Shown in pieces: positions 37,127 to 49,200 of a stretch of 64,000 nucleotides of DNA. The position numbers and the translations under genes are program-made. Numbering within the stretch: the first letter of the stretch is position 1; every line of letters begins with the position of its first letter. This stretch comes from Bugula neritina (taxonomy: Eukaryota > Bryozoa > Gymnolaemata > Cheilostomatida > Bugulidae). The notes below the pieces were generated by a model that made no database searches, had not been told where the DNA came from, and saw nothing but the letters and a program-made list of their open reading frames with translations. The stretch spans positions 1,849,501 through 1,913,500 of the forward strand of contig OZ037768.1 of NCBI GenBank assembly GCA_964035545.1, in the 5' to 3' direction.

Positions 37127-40100
37127 GCTATTACTACTACTGCTGCTGCTGTTGTTGCTGCTGCCGCTGCTGCTACTACTACTACTACTAGTACTACTAG
37201 TACTACTACTACTACTACTAGCTAGCTACTACTACTATGAGCAGAGTGTTAATAATAGTACTATTACTAATAATAGTACTAATGTTAAATGTACTAGTAC
37301 TAGTATTATGCTCAGATCATTTCACAGTTTGGAATATATTTTATTACGTGAAGGTCTACTAATAAACCAGGTTCTATGTTATGGTATCATCTTGTTGTAA
37401 AACATGTGTTGTAACCTGTATATAATTCATAGCTCGACAATAGTCTAAACTGTAATGGGGAAATGTGTCATAACCTGCGTGCTGTCACCTCATGGCTATT
37501 GGTTTGTTTTACATACAGCTTTACAAATTTTTTGTTTGTAAAAATTATAAAATTTCTAATACACAGTTGTATGTTTTGTCCCTATTTTTGCAGATTGAAG
37601 CTTTCCTGGTATGTTTTGAGCAGTCAAACTTATATATTCATAAGTTTTGTATTCTTTTGCTGTTTACCATTATTTGGGTAGAAGCCAATTGAAATTCTAA
37701 TAAATTATAATAGCTGCGTAAAAGAAATTTTTGACACCAATAGATAAACAAGATTGATTAGAACCCTGTATTGAGTTTATCATTCAGATTCGTATGTGTT
37801 GAGTAACTCTGTTGTATCCCTGAAACAACAGGCAACTTCCATTTGTATGAGAAGTCGTATATTAAGTCACGTATCATCAACTCAAGTTTTAGTAACGCAA
37901 GTCCTATCAATACAGGTCTCATTTATCCAAGTATTTTCAAGTCTTATTCAAGTATTGTCAAGTTATATTCAAGTAATATCCTAATTTTTTTTGTATCTTT
38001 TGTATATATTTGTTGTGTAGGTGCTGCTGAGAATATTAAAGAAATTTTTACCCATTTGGCGAGAGACGATTGCGTAAACAAAGTCAGGAAAGTTGCCTAT
38101 TTAAATGCTTTTGTCAAATATTACAAAGAGCTGCCAGAAGATGCTGACACAGGCTACACTGATTACTATTATATGCTGTGGTGAGTTTGCAGGTACATGT
38201 GTACTGAGGGTGTACAGGTACATGTGTACTGAGGGTGTACAGGTACATGTGTACTGAGGGTGTACAGGTACATGTGTACTGTTAGTGTATAGGTACATGT
38301 GTACTGTTAGTGTACAGGTACATGTGTACTCAAAGTGTGTTGTACAGGTGCATGTGTACTCAGAGTGTACAGGTACATGTGTACTCAGAGTGTGTTGTAC
38401 AGGTACATGTGTACTGAGGGTGTACAGGTACATGTGTACTCAGAGTGTGTTGTACAGCTGCATGTGTACTCAGAGTGTGTTGTACAGGTGCATGTGTACT
38501 CAGAGTGTGTTGTACAGATCTTTATGTTCAGTGTCTGCTTACACTAATCACCAGTTTTACTTCATCAGTCTGGTGTGTTTTTTGTAATACAAGCTGGCGC
38601 AAGAAATTTTAAAATTATTTTATATGTTTATACTTCAATAGCTGCCATTGAGAAACCGCAGGTAGCCAATATTTCCAGGGGATGATTATAGATTGCTAAG
38701 CATGATGACACGCGCACACATATGATATTAACAGTTTTTGACATTCTATGAAACAAATTTTTACATGTTCTGTTTCAGTCTCAGGAGTTGTGCTCTCCAC
38801 AGATACTCAGTGATTCGAGCCGCTGCCTTCAGATGCCTGCGCTATTTCATCAACTCAGTCACTAAGGCTAAGCTATTCTTCGAGCTGAAAGTTGACTGGT
38901 GTTTAGCGAGGTGGCCTTATCATTTATATTTGATTCATATTTAAATTGCATAAGTTATATTTTGGTGTTGACAACACTACTCTTCATTCTCTACACTCTA
39001 CAGTGTATTTTCTCATGTATTATTCACTTGAGGTATTTCACCATCAGGGTCGGTAATACTTATAGATTAATCCTGTTGCATGACGTGGTGTTATCTTACT
39101 GCACAGTGATGTCTAGGCACATGGGAGTTGTTTCACCCTCGGCTCCCATCTCTGATGACTTTGGCTATTGTTTCAGATCCTTAGACCTGCACTCTGCATA
39201 CGATATAGAAAGAACTCAGGCTATTCGACTCTGCAGACATATTGTCCAGTTGAGTCCTGACGTTGTTCAGCCCTCAATAGTGATGCCTTTCATTGCGTTT
39301 GCCAATGACAGCTCTAAGGTTAATGAAAGGCTGGTTTTGCTAGCTCTGGAGTTCCTGTGCGAGCTCGGTGAGAGTTATTTCCTTTTCGCGAGGTCTCAAT
39401 AACTATGACTTGCACGTTTTCAGTGACTTATACATGTTTGATATCATGTTTCTTATCTCAAAAATTAGTCACTTTTTTTTAATCTCTAATTTTAATTTAA
39501 TATTTTTTCATCTAACAATCCTCTACCTCATGAAACACTCATTTATTTTTCATGAATGTCAATGCCCAAATTTTAGCAAAGTATCTGTTTTACACTTTAT
39601 AACAATTACTTCAATTTAAATGTTTTGTATTTATAAATTAAGCCTTTGCAGCTCGATCCACTAATAACTCGTAACTCGTGACTTCCTCATATGCACATTC
39701 GACTACAACGATGACTTATTTTATTCTCTTCAGCATACAAGAACTCGGCTCTCCTCGGAAGCTGTGGAGGTGTGCAGGTAATACTTCAGTACATCATGCA
39801 GTGCCAAGACAATGAGAGGGTCAATGAAGCTCTACTGCAGACGATAATGTTTGTGCTAAATACTCCCTTGTCTCGAAGTAGATGCCTTCCATCATGTAAT
39901 GTAGATGTGAGAATCTATTACATAGTCTCTATACTGTAACATCTCTGTGTTTGCACCCCCCCCCCATCTCTCCAGTGACACCTCCAATGTCTTATTAGCA
40001 CCTCCCATCTCTAAAGTAACACCTGTCCATGTGTGTCACCAGTCTATTAGCCTGTGGCACATCTCTATGTCACACCTTTACGTTACATCTATATCACACC

Positions 40101-40519
40101 TCTATACAAAAGAAGCTCATTCAAAAACCTGAGGCTTGCTGCTTTCAACCAACAAAGTATTTTCTATACTATAAAAGTGAACTTTACAAGGTAGCAAAGC
40201 AAAATACGGAACACAGAAATCAAACTATTATCTAGTATTTCTAGAAGCATTCGTAAAACACTTTCATCAAAGAGTTTATTTCCCAACCCAATTGTTTTCT
40301 TGCTAAGTAGATTTAATAAATGGCCAGCTCTCTAATGATAATATATAAAACAGTGGTAGATGATGGAATATCTTTATTCTGCTTATTACATAATCACTGG
40401 TTACACTCATTGGTTTAGCAGTTGAAGCATTTGCTAGTTTGTCATCTTATGCAATGCATCTATTATATTATATTATATCACATAGTATTATATTGTATTA
40501 TATATATATATATATATAG

Positions 40520-40571
<52 letters not shown>

Positions 40572-43500
40572 TTATATCATATCGTATAGTATTATATTGC
40601 ATTCTATAATGTCGCACTGTATTACATCGTATTATATCGTATAGTATTATATCATATCGTATTATGTCGTATAATCTAATGTTCTAGCTACTCCTGGCTC
40701 CATTCACGGACAGTCACTACAAACATATTCATGACAGCAATGACAACACCTCAGAAAGGTGGGTATAAACTACTCTTTCTTGTCACTGCTTAGTTTTGAG
40801 GGGAAACAGACCCTTTCTAACGTATCAACATTCCTTTAGTATATTCTCACAGGTGAAACTTTGAGAAATTTCCTGCTCTGAGTAGAAATATTTGGCTTGT
40901 CTAAGCAGTCTGATAATCAATCAATTTACTTGCCAAGTTTCATAAATCACCTGTTCCAATAAACCACTCAATATTCATATATTATATTATTCATATATTA
41001 TATTCATATATTCACATGTAATTGCAGTTTTACATCTTTTGGATATTATTTAATTGCGCAATTCATAATAGCAATTTGTAACACAGTGCTAGTATTGTAA
41101 CAACTATATGGTAGCTATCCAATGATTGGCCTGGTCTATAGTAACTGTCCAATGATTGGCAGGGCGGAGCAGAAGGCAACAAGGCTCCAAGAAGAAAGAC
41201 TGCTGCGGTGTAAATCTTGTTCCCGAGCCTTGCTCTCTGCGCTACACACGTGGCCCGGTCTAGTCACCCTCTGCAACCCTCACAACACGGCCATTTCCTC
41301 TTTAGTCAACGCCATTCACCTCTCCTCTTCCGAAACACAGAAAATCATTCTTCAACTTATTTACAACATCTTCCATCTGCGACTTCCAATGAGCACAACA
41401 GACTTCCAGGAAGCTTTATACAGCTGTGGTGAGTAACTCTATATAGCTGTGGTAAGTAACTCTATATAGCTGTGGTAAGTAACTCTATATAGCTGTGGTA
41501 AGTAACTCTATATAGCTGTGGTAAGTAACTCTATATAGCTGTGGTAAGTAACTCTATATAGCTGTGGTAAGTAACTCTATATAGCTGTGGTAAGTAACTC
41601 TATATAGCTGTGGTAAGTAACTCTATATAGCTGTGGTAAGTAACTCTATATAGCTGTGGTAAGTAACTCTATATAGCTGTGGTAAGTAACTCTATATAGC
41701 TGTGGTAAGTAACTCTATATAGCTGTGGTAAGTAACTCTATATAGCTGTGGTAAGTAACTCTATATAGCTGTGGTAAGTAACTCTATATAGCTGTGGTAA
41801 GTAACTCTATATAGCTGTGGTAAGTAACTCTATATAGCTGTGGTAAGTAACTCTATATAGCTATGGTAAGTAACTCTATATAGCTGTGGTAAGTAACTCT
41901 ATATAGCTGTGGTAAGTAACTCTATATAGCTGTGGTAAGTAACTCTATATAGCTGTGGTAAGTAACTCTATATAGCTGTGGTAAGTTTGTTTATATTCTA
42001 GTCTCTATGGTAACCAAGGTCATTTTTATAGCCTTAGCTCTCTGCATTTGAGTCTAGGGTTTGAGATCTAATTGTTGCGAATCGGTTTGTGATAAAAGTT
42101 TGTATTTTTCAAACACAGAATTTAGTTATATTTACTACTATTACGCTGACCCTATTCTTACTCGGATATGCAGTGTTAACTCAATGCTGTGATGTTTTAC
42201 TTTGTTGAGTTGTACCGACATATCTATACACTAAGCTCCCTGTAAATAGCCCGTGTCCCACACATTTTCCTCTGCAGATCCATGCGCACCTGACCGTTCT
42301 TGGACGTTACAAGAAGGGTTTGTGGCTGCGGAGTGTCTCAGTCTGTACAAAGAAAGCTGTAGCCGACCCAACCTCATAGATAGCCACTTGGCCCTCCTTC
42401 TCTCCACATTCCTCTCCTACGGTGTACTCGAGGTATCTGTTGATACGTCTTACGGGATTCTAATATTTTTCGTAATAGTGAATTGCTTTTTATGTTGGAG
42501 TTGCTTTATAAATCAGGATTTCTATTAAAATTTAATTAATAAACAATTCACCTTTTTATTATCGTACATACATAAAAATAAACTTTTAATGTAACCAAAA
42601 CCTAGTCAACATCAATATTACTCTACAAATGCAAGCATTATTTTTATCTGTCTGCTGTCATTAAGCTTCTATGAAGTCTTTAAACTGGGCATAGCAAAAT
42701 GTATGTTGCTTATATACAAAATGGGAAGCTGCAAGTTGCATCATGTTGTATCTTTATGGTATTACCGTGGCACATTAACGAGATTTGTTGTTGTTGTTGA
42801 CAGGCTCTGTGTAGCGTAGTCATCCAGCATGACCAGACCAACTCTATCTGGGCCACCATTCTTCTCGGAGAACTCCTTCATTTGGTAAGCTTTACGTGTT
42901 GAGTGTAGTGGCCACGCCCATTACTCTGTTGAGGGGTGCAGCGGATCAGTTAATTCTCTAGTACGAAACAGCAGATTGGTCAGTTCTTTAGTAGGGAGCA
43001 GCACTCCTATTAGTTTGTATACTCATTTTGAGTACTGATTTCAGAGCTACTCCCTGCTGCCGTGGTGTGACAGCGAGCAGACCCATTACCTCCCTGACTT
43101 GGTCCTCGCTGCCAACTGTAGCACATACACAAGAGCACAGAGGATGTGAGTATAGGATAGCTCTACGCCTGCTGTATACCTCCTATATACCTGCTACATA
43201 CCTGCTGTATACCTCCTATATACCTGCTAATACCTCTTATGTGCCTGCTATATACCTCCTATATAACTTAGGTTTCTCTGTTTTAGGCAAGCTCACCAAG
43301 CTGTGATGTATTTAGACAGACTTCACTCTTTGAAGAAAAGAGGGAGAATTGCATTCTCTCTTAACTTGGAACTTCTCATCTCTTTCATTCCCGAACCCGA
43401 GTCTCAAACATTGCCTGGTTTTCACAAACACAAATCTACAAAAAATAGGCTGGAGCCCCATCTACCGCAGGTAGTCTCCCAGTCTAACCGCCTTGTTAAC

Positions 43501-46244
43501 TCGACAGGCTATTCCTACAGGGTTGATGAGAAGTCTGCATGTGTTAGTGTAAATGTAAAGTGACCATTGGCTACCAGACATATATGGTCAATTAAGATAT
43601 TGTCAATGTGTTGAGTTTACCGCAGGGTTTAGTCAGGGATGGGGGTTCAGGTAATAAAAGTAGCTGACATCACCTGTGTTGTTTTCGTTGCTTGACCTCT
43701 AGCAGGGAATATCTACTGTGTATGTTGATATGCTGAAGGGAATATCTACTGTGTATGTTGATATGCTGAAGGAGAATGAGGAGATGGTGCTACAGCTGAT
43801 CCGGGAAAGTTACGTTCTGGTAGAGTTGAACCCACTTCAGTGGAGCTGGCAGACAATCCAAACAGTTCTCAAAAATCATGTTGCAGTTCTGAAGAGGGTT
43901 GAAGATTTCACCCTGCACAGGTATAGTTTGAGAATTTACCTTTATACAGGTATGTGTTGAGAATTTACTTTTGTACAAGAGTGTTTTGAAAATTTCAGCT
44001 TTGCACAGGTATGTGTTAAAAATTTCACCTTTGCATAGGTATTGTTGATTTTAAATTAAAGATTTATAAAGTATTAGTGTGTTAGCTTGTCACAAATTTC
44101 TTCAGGTATTTGCTGTAATATTGATTAAATAAAGTTTTGGTAGATTGAATAATGTTAAGTTCTTGTCTGACTATTAATATGCCAAAGTGTTACATAATAA
44201 TAGGGTTGCTCTTAGTTTGTTTAGGTGTTGCCACGGTGAGTCGGTTATAACAGGAAGTGTATATTTTGCTGCAGGTTTTTGGCCAAACTGCTGCATTTCT
44301 ACAATCCAAGTGGAGACAATGGCTTCTGTACAATCACGTTATCTGACGACAAGGCCAGACTCTACACCTCTATCGGTCTGCTGCTCATTGAGAAGATAAT
44401 TCTCATCAATGCAGACGAGTCTAACAGGCATCTTAAATCTCTACTACTTGATATCTGTCACTGCCTCTCCGAGGTTTGTCCTTGACATTGTAGACTAGTT
44501 AGTCTCTGATTGGGGAATTGAACTTGAGTTGAAAACCCGCACATTGTATTTGAGCGTAACATTATTTATTTTAAAATTTGGTACAAAAAATACAAAATGT
44601 AGTTTGTCACAAGATTATCGGTGGTAAAGATTTAGTAAGGGCTGTTTTTGGTGCCATTACAGCTTTTGTACACGTTGACCACATGTGTGAGAGCTTAATA
44701 AATTCACATTTTGTAGCCATTGTTCTTGTGAGTGTTTGTTTGGGTTGGCTATGAAGTCTGCCTCAAACCTGTGAGCAACTTGGGTTTGGGGCTTTAAATA
44801 TGGTGCTGGGGCAGTTATAGCCAGATGTGTTCCCTGACGTCCCTCTAGTTCTGCTGGAACTTGATCCCAACCTGTGTCATGCTAAGTCAGTGTCTCTAAA
44901 CACCCACCACTTCTTTCTACGATAGGCTAATGATAATGATTAACTGTTTAGTTACGGCAGGAAGTTCCCGTACAGGAAGCTAAGCTCGGTCTCAACTATA
45001 TTTACACGTACTGCTGTCAGAATTACTTCCTGTTTATTGGCAAGCTGTCGCAGCTGTCAGAGGGACTGCAGCTGTTAGAAGCCACGGGTATAATGCAGCA
45101 GTGAGTTCAACTCTCTATAAATATCATCTGCTAGCTGTGTGTATTTATATGTTGTGAGACAAGTACAGTCTGAGTAACTGTGTTGGATGAGTTCTCAGAC
45201 TAGTTTGGTTGCCTAGGTTACTGGACCTGGTAACTATTACTGGACAAGATGTCTATGTAAAGCTGACCGTGTCGAGTCTGGATTACACTAAAGAAGGGCT
45301 ATGCAGGATTATCCTATCAAAAGCTCTTACAGCTACGTCTGAGGTGCAGTATATAGTATAGAATATACATGTAGTATAGAATATAGTGTAGTGTAGTATA
45401 TCATATAATGTATGACATACTCTAGAGTCTAGCAGTATACTGTGACATTGTAATAATATATTGTGATGCACTATATATATTATAGATCATTGATATACTG
45501 TATTATACAGTGATGCACTGTGTACTAGTATTAGTGCTATGATATGCTACTGTGTACAATAGTACTGTACTATCAGTATGTTAACTTATGACACCCCTTA
45601 TAGAGTGCCCGTCTCTACACCGCCGATTTCATGAGAGCGCTGCTACGACTCGGCGTTCCCTTCTTCAGCAACTGGTGCATGGAGTTACTCATCAAACAGC
45701 TCTATGACCAGAGCAAGAATGTCTCCATGAGATCTCTCAGTGTTATCAACGAGGCTTGTGAGAATCAGGTGTGACCTCGTGTATCTCTATTTGTGTATCT
45801 CTCCCTCCCTCTCCCTCTCTTCCTCTACCCCTCTCCCCCTCCCTCTATCCCTCTCCCTCCCTCTCCCCCTCTCTCTCTCTCTCCCTCCCTCTCTCTCCCT
45901 CTCTCTCTCCCTCTCCCTCCCTCTCTCTCCCTCCCTCTATCTCTCTCCCTCCCTCTCTCTCTCTCCCTCTCCCTCCCTCTCCCTCCCTTTATCCCTCTCC
46001 CTCCCTCTCCCTCCCTTTATCCCTCTCCCTCCCTCTCCCTCCCTTTATCCCTCTCCCTCCCTTTATCCCTCTCCCTCCCTCTCCCTCCCTCTATCCCTCT
46101 CCCTCCCTTTATCCCTCTCCCTCCCTCTCCCCCTCCCTCTATCCCTCTCCCTCCCTTTATCCCTCTCCCTCCCTCTCCCTCCCTCTCTCCCCCTCTCTCT
46201 CCCACTCTCACTCTCTCCCTCCCTCCCTCTCTCTCTCTCTCTCT

Positions 46245-46281
<37 letters not shown>

Positions 46282-49200
46282 TCTCCCTCCCTCCCTCTCT
46301 CTCTCTCTCTCTAAATCTCTCTCTCTAAATCTCTCTCTCTCTAAATCTCTTTCTCAATTTTTCTCTGTATATCTTTTACCTTGTCATAGTGTTGATGTAA
46401 ATTACTAGCTTTAAGGAAACCCAATGCATGCTGTTGAGTTTATTTTGCTTCATGCTGTGTTTAGGCCAACTTGCTTTCACTGATAGCTATCAGACCGTCA
46501 ATCCTTCACCTGGGCGAGATGGGGGCTCTGCTGGTAACCCGATATCTCTCTCTCCAGGAAGGCTACAAGTTCCTTAGTCAATCAAGTTATATTACCAATG
46601 AGCTAGATAGATGGCACGAGGTGGGTTCCGTCACATCACGAAATCTCAGCTGCATTGACAGGCGCTCTTCTACCTACAGAAGTTAACAGAACAGTGTCTG
46701 CACCATGCAGTACAAAGATTTTTTGTTTTCATTTCACTTCTAAAACTATTAAATATTGTATAAGTTTTGCTTTACAACTTTGTGCACTGTCGACTATTAA
46801 ATCTGCTGTTCATTTAGCCCGTGATAAAGTGGCTATAGCATGGTGGGGGTGTAGTAAAAATCACCCCACATTCTTTATGCTTGTGTAGTAAGAAGTCTAC
46901 ACTACTAGGATATTGGTACACTAGTGTAGAGCCGGTAGTACTGTGTAATACATGTCATGTCAAGATACTGTGTGATACATGTCATGTCAGGATACTGTGT
47001 TATACATGTCATGTCATGTCAGGATACTGTGTGATACATGTCATGTCATGTCAGGATACTGTGTAATACATGTCATGTCAGGATACTGTGTGATACATGT
47101 CATGTCATGTCAGGATACTGTGTGATACATGTCATGTCAGGATACTGTGTAATACATGTCATGTCAGGATACTGTGTAATACATGTCATGTCAGGATACT
47201 GTGTAATACATGTCATGTCAGGATACTGTGTGATACATGTCATGTCAGGATACTGTGTGATACATGTCATGTCAGGATACTGTGTAATACATGTCATGTC
47301 AGGATACTGTGTTATACATGTCATGTACACCTCTTTTCTTATTCAGAGTTTCAACCTTCAGTATGCTGATATAGTAGATGAACAGTTAGCCGAAAGCCTC
47401 TCTAGCTACGAGAAAAGCTTCGACGACGAAGTGCAAAGACGAAGTAGTGCAGTCAGGTGTGTATTAGCCAATCACCTTCAAAAGTGTGTGTATTTATCCA
47501 ATTAGGTTTAACTTTACATATTCATCCGCAGTACATATCAAACTTAGTCATTTATAGCATTTTATTTTCAATCAATTTGTGTAAAAATCAAACAGCTTAC
47601 AATTCGACCCTTGTGCTTTTCATGAAAACGTGTGTGTTTCAGTGTTATGTAAGAAGTTGGTTTGAGGTTGTCTCCACATTGAGACGTAAAGATAATAGAC
47701 AATGGTTAGTTACTAGTACTAGTACTAGTTACACGTGGTGCTGTTTTAGACGACTTGGAAAGAGTGTGTACATACCGCCCCATCTCTACGGGCAACTTGT
47801 GCAGCACAGTGAGGGTGCAGAGACAGTAGCAAACCTACCATACTTATCGGAATATTTTGACATCATTAGATGTCATTGCTTTACTAATGAAGACTTAGAC
47901 ATCAAGCGGTGCAAAGCTGCCTTCTGGGTGGCTGTAAGTAATAGCTACTCATATACATGCTAATATTGCCTATTGATAATGATTAGCAAATAGGCGAGGA
48001 AAGTGCATATCACTTCATACCTAAAAACTAAACATCATTTTTAAAAGTCATTTTAATTAATAGTCGGTCTATCTGTTGCTACTTTAAGCTTTCTTCATCT
48101 TTTAATGTAAATGTTCATTGATATCAGTCCTTCTGCAAGATATCTAAGTTGCAGACACTCTGATGTAGTATAATTCTTCAACCAAATTGCGAGAAACCAT
48201 AAGAATTACAGCAATGATTTAGGCATGTAGTTTGCGAGACAATGTAGTTTGGGTTTTTACAAGCTTAGGTGTTGCACGTGTAAGGTTTGGTTCCTCTTCT
48301 AATCATGTGTAGCATTTGCAGTCTGTTGTTATAACACAGAACTGTAGCAACATTCTTAGCTGAGCTATTTCTTTGTGACTATGGTAACTATGTAGCCATG
48401 GCAATTATGTAGCCATGGTAACTATGTAACCATGGTAACTATGTAGCCATGGTAACTAACTATGTAACTGTGGTAATTATGTAGCAGTGGTAACTGTGTA
48501 TTCATAGTAACTATGTAACCGTGGTAACTATGTAATCATGGTAACTGCCTTTCAGGGACACGTCGGCTCTTCAATATACGGTTTAGAGCTGCTGAGTAAA
48601 CAGGAAGTTATCTACTCTTTGATACAGATTGCTCAAAGCAGTCCAGTTCTCACTCTAAGGGGGTAAGTTAATCACAGGCTATACTCCGTGCACCCAGGTC
48701 AGCAGTCTGATTATATAATAGGTGTGTCTTTATGTAATTTGAAGTTCCCAATAGTCAACTGGTGATCTTTTATACAACAGAAACTAAGAGTTGTCTTCTC
48801 TGACTGAATTTTAGTGTTTCTTTTTCCAGTATTCTAGTAAATGTCATTTGTGTAATGCCCAGTTAGCTGTCTACAGCTTGCAAGTTTATTTCTCAACTAT
48901 CATAGATCTCAATAAAGTTCTCATTGTTTATGCAGGGCAGCGTTCTATGCACTCGGTCTGATAGCCACCACTCATGCTGGCGTGAACCGTCTGGCAGAGC
49001 TGGGCTGGAGGTCTGTACTCAGTGCCAGATCAGATGACTGGCCTCTACTCAGTGATCAGCTGCTATACTGTGACCCAGATACTGTGAGAGAAATTAGGTC
49101 AATGTCTCAGACTAGCTCTGTTAGTCATAGTAGTAGCAGTGGCAAGTATGTTGATTATACCTTGTATTATAGTATAGCATGTTGATTATACCTTGTATTA

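Larger units (their letters stand above)
35731..38020 (+). other. RICTOR intron 2
   Basis: The 2.3 kb intron holds an 18-bp minisatellite (35881-36051), a long TAC microsatellite (36785-37222) and a degenerate CAAGTATT/CAAGTCTT stretch near 37870-37980. I found no missing exon: the flanking exons join at the position expected from human Rictor. Confidence 0.7.
35086..43470 (+). other. RICTOR: RICTOR exons 1-12: N-terminal armadillo-like region
   Basis: Encodes about residues 1-545. Conserved blocks include IKEIFTHLARDD, ERTQAIRLCRHIV, HTWPGLVTLCNPHN, QKIILQLIYNIFHLRLP, LQEGFVAAECLSLY, ATILLGELLHL and LDRLHSLKKRGR, all collinear with human Rictor. This helical-repeat part contacts mTOR, mSIN1 and the complex core. 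Confidence 0.9.
43706..49145 (+). other. RICTOR: RICTOR exons 13-22: middle region
   Basis: Encodes about residues 546-1086, spanning the parts that domain databases label RICTOR_M, RasGEF_N_2-like and RICTOR_V. Conserved blocks: LQWSWQTIQTVLKN, QNYFLFIGKLS, KLTVSSLDYTKEGLCRIILS, FFSNWCMELLIKQLYD, GEMGALLVTRYLS, VYIPPHLYGQLVQH, IKRCKAAFWVAGHVGSS and FYALGLIATTHAG. Confidence 0.9.

Noticed and set aside
36731-37400. Long poly-Thr and poly-Leu open frames
   Set aside because: They are translations of the TAC microsatellite in RICTOR intron 2; no codon variety, no splice context.
45740-46408. Ser/Pro/Leu-rich open frames of 170-220 codons
   Set aside because: Products of the CT-rich tract; pyrimidine-only sequence cannot form stop codons on this strand.
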